A stretch of 11,368 nt of DNA from Gammaproteobacteria bacterium. Its GTDB lineage: Bacteria > Pseudomonadota > Gammaproteobacteria > J044. Location of the stretch: the NCBI GenBank assembly GCA_026995955.1, contig JALWNJ010000335.1:1-11368 (forward strand), written 5' to 3'. Below are positions 9,249 through 11,368 of the stretch, one piece after another. A program made the position numbers and the translations under genes. The notes under the pieces were generated by a model that saw only the letters and a list, made by a program, of their open reading frames with translations, was not told where the DNA came from and did no database searches. Every line of letters begins with the position of its first letter. Positions within the stretch are counted from its first letter, which is position 1.

Positions 9249-9848
9249 ATGCCGCATCGGCACCAGGAACAGCTGCGTCAGCGCATTGCCCAGGAGGCGG
9301 CCCGCATCCTGGCCGACGAGGGCGGGCGGGACTACCTCATGGCCAAGCAGAAGGCGCGCGACCGGCTTGGCATCTCGCCGCAGGCCGGCATGCCCTCCAA
9401 CCTCGAGGTGGAGGAGGCACTGCGTCTGCACCAGCGTTTGTTCGAGGGCGAGCGCCATGAAAACGCCCTGCGCCACATGCGCGAGGCGGCGCTGCAGGCG
9501 ATGCGCATGCTGCAGGCCTTCCGCCCGCGCCTGGCGGGGCCGGTGCTCTCGGGCACCGCGGGCCTGCATGGCGACATCACCCTGCACCTGCTCGGCGCCC
9601 AGCCGGAGGAGGTGGCCATCTTTCTGATGGATCGGGGCATTCCCTTTGAAACCACCGAGCGCCGCCTGCGCATGAGCGCGCGGGGCGAGCCGGAGCCGTT
9701 CCCGGTGCTGCGCTTCCTGGCCGAGGATCAGCGGATCGAGCTGGTGGTGTTTCCCGAGCGGCGCAGTCATCAGGCGCCACTCAGCCCGGTGGACGGGCGG
9801 CCGGAGGCGCGGGCCACGCTGCGCGAGGTCGAGGCCCTGCTGGCCTGA
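9249..9848 (+). CDS. uncharacterised conserved-looking protein, possibly a degenerate nucleotidyltransferase fold
   Basis: This 199-residue protein has no function I can assign. It has no signal peptide or transmembrane helix, so it is probably cytoplasmic. The N-terminal half (about 1-90) looks helical and charged (EEALRLHQRLFEGER; ALRHMREAALQAMRML). The second half begins with GPVLSGTAGLHGDITLHL (97-114), which resembles the G-S...SDIDL motif of Pol-beta/MNT nucleotidyltransferases, but has DIT where two acids are expected. IELVVFPER (163-171) sits where such folds carry a third acid, and the end carries APLSPVDGRP (176-185). Inference: a nucleotidyltransferase-like domain that may have lost catalysis. 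ATG at 9249 was chosen 10 bases after the ponA stop; the frame is open further upstream but overlaps ponA with low-complexity arginine-rich sequence. The spacing suggests co-transcription with ponA. It converges on hemE. Confidence 0.88.
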   Translation: MPHRHQEQLRQRIAQEAARILADEGGRDYLMAKQKARDRLGISPQAGMPSNLEVEEALRLHQRLFEGERHENALRHMREAALQAMRMLQAFRPRLAGPVLSGTAGLHGDITLHLLGAQPEEVAIFLMDRGIPFETTERRLRMSARGEPEPFPVLRFLAEDQRIELVVFPERRSHQAPLSPVDGRPEARATLREVEALLA

Positions 9849-9858
9849 GGCGGCGCAG

Positions 9859-10935
9859 TCAGACCGCCTGATGATACGGCGCGCTCAGCTCGTGCACCGC
9901 GTCGACCAGCGCGCGCACATGATCCGGATCGATGTGCTGATGGATGCCGTGGCCGAGGTTGAACACATGGCCGGAGCCCGCGCCGTAGCTCTCCAGGGCG
10001 CGCGCCACTTCCTCGCGGATGCGTTCCGGGCGGGCGTAGAGGATGCTGGGGTCGAGATTGCCCTGCAGCGCCACGCGGTCGCCGACGCGCGCCCGCGCCT
10101 CGCCCAGTTCGATGGTCCAGTCCAGGCCCAGCGCGTCACAGCCGGTGTCGGCCATTGCCTCCAGCCACTGCGCCCCGCCCTTGGTGAAGAGGATCACCGG
10201 CACCGGGCGGCCTTCGTGTTCGCGGACGAGCCCCTCCACGATGCGCTGCATGTAGGCGAGCGAGAACTCGCGGTAGGCACGCGGGGTGAGCGCGCCGCCC
10301 CAGGTGTCGAAGATCATCAGCGCCTGGGCGCCGGCCTCGACCTGGGCGTTGAGGTAGGCGGTGACCGCCTGCGCGGTAGTGTCGAGCAGGCGGTGCAGGG
10401 TCTCGGGCTCGTTGTAGAGCAGGGCCTTGATGCGCGCGAACTCCTTGCTGCTGCCGCCTTCCACCATGTAGGTGGCCAGGGTCCAGGGGCTGCCGGAGAA
10501 GCCGATCAGCGGCACCCGGCCGTCCAGCTCGCGGCGGATCAGGCGCACCGCGTCGAGCACATAGCGCAGCTCGTCCTCGGGATCGGGGATGCCCAGCTTC
10601 ATGATGCTGCCGCGATCCTGCAGCGGATGTTCGAAGCGCGGCCCCTCGCCCTCGGCGAAGTACAGCCCCAGCCCCATGGCGTCGGGGATGGTGAGGATGT
10701 CGGAGAACAGGATGGCGGCATCGAGGTCGAAGCGCTGCAGCGGCTGCAGGGTCACCTCGCAGGCCAGCTCCGGCGACTGGCACAGGTTCATGAAGCTGCC
10801 GGCCTGGGCGCGGGTGGCGCGGTATTCCGGCAGGTAGCGGCCGGCCTGGCGCATGATCCAGATCGGCGTGCGGTCCACGGGCTGGCGCAGCAGGGCGCGC
10901 AGGAAGCGGTCGTTCTTCAGCTCGGGCGCGGTCAC
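9859..10935 (-). CDS. hemE: uroporphyrinogen decarboxylase
   Basis: HemE removes the four acetate carboxyls of uroporphyrinogen III to give coproporphyrinogen III in haem biosynthesis; it is a cofactor-free cytoplasmic dimer. The 358-residue product matches E. coli HemE closely along its whole length (354 residues there). Motifs: [16 protein letters not shown] (24-39) with substrate-binding R29 and R33, the catalytic D79 in [32 protein letters not shown] (145-161) with Y156, FDTWGG (209-214), and [13 protein letters not shown] (328-340) with H329. The start is GTG at 10933-10935, two bases after the gltD stop, and gives the family-like N-terminus [20 protein letters not shown]. No good ribosome binding site is seen, so translational coupling to gltD is likely. 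Its 3' end lies 10 bases from the end of the converging unknown gene, with no terminator between them. Confidence 0.97.
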   Translation of the reverse strand: MTAPELKNDRFLRALLRQPVDRTPIWIMRQAGRYLPEYRATRAQAGSFMNLCQSPELACEVTLQPLQRFDLDAAILFSDILTIPDAMGLGLYFAEGEGPRFEHPLQDRGSIMKLGIPDPEDELRYVLDAVRLIRRELDGRVPLIGFSGSPWTLATYMVEGGSSKEFARIKALLYNEPETLHRLLDTTAQAVTAYLNAQVEAGAQALMIFDTWGGALTPRAYREFSLAYMQRIVEGLVREHEGRPVPVILFTKGGAQWLEAMADTGCDALGLDWTIELGEARARVGDRVALQGNLDPSILYARPERIREEVARALESYGAGSGHVFNLGHGIHQHIDPDHVRALVDAVHELSAPYHQAV

Positions 10936-10937
10936 GG

Positions 10938-11368
<431 letters not shown>

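Noticed and set aside
7979..9250. 423-codon open frame on the minus strand opposite ponA
   Set aside because: Antisense shadow with arginine/glycine/alanine-rich composition and no recognisable domain.
9848..9869. Six-base inverted repeat aggcgg/ccgcct across the stops of the unknown gene and hemE
   Set aside because: The stem is short, the loop is 10 bases, and there is no T run on either side, so it does not qualify as a terminator.

Overview
The window is an ordinary, GC-rich housekeeping segment of a gammaproteobacterial chromosome. That assignment rests on the protein sequences (AroK, HemE, PBP1A and PilM-Q are all close to gammaproteobacterial forms) and on a gene neighbourhood, ponA beside pilMNOPQ-aroK-aroB with gltD-hemE nearby, that is typical of that class. 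Genus cannot be fixed from the sequence alone; a free-living, type IV pilus-bearing lineage is likely.

Layout. (1) Positions 1-6448, minus strand: one gene train that starts at pilM and runs leftwards, pilM-pilN-pilO-pilP-pilQ, then a hairpin terminator, then aroK-aroB. aroB is cut by the left edge. PilM (cytoplasmic actin-like ring), PilN and PilO (inner-membrane coiled-coil pair), PilP (lipoprotein) and PilQ (outer-membrane secretin) form the alignment complex joining the type IV pilus motor to its outer-membrane pore. AroK and AroB are shikimate-pathway enzymes. (2) Positions 6449-6616: a 168-base divergent control region with a conspicuous AT-rich core that appears to hold back-to-back promoters. 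(3) Positions 6617-9848, plus strand: ponA (bifunctional penicillin-binding protein 1A), followed after 10 bases by an uncharacterised 199-residue protein with faint nucleotidyltransferase-like features. (4) Positions 9859-11368, minus strand: hemE (uroporphyrinogen decarboxylase), preceded by the 3' end of gltD (glutamate synthase small subunit), which runs off the right edge.

Coding density is very high. Within the pil operon the spacings are 1, 1, 13 and 53 bases; gltD and hemE are 2 bases apart; the convergent unknown gene and hemE are 10 bases apart. No mobile element, CRISPR array, tRNA, rRNA or phage gene was seen, and no stretch over 300 bases lacks a gene. No new multi-gene system is visible. 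The items most worth a second look are the unknown gene downstream of ponA, the shared pilM/ponA control region, the cysteine pair and low-complexity insert in PBP1A, and the placement of gltD-hemE on the ponA side of the locus.
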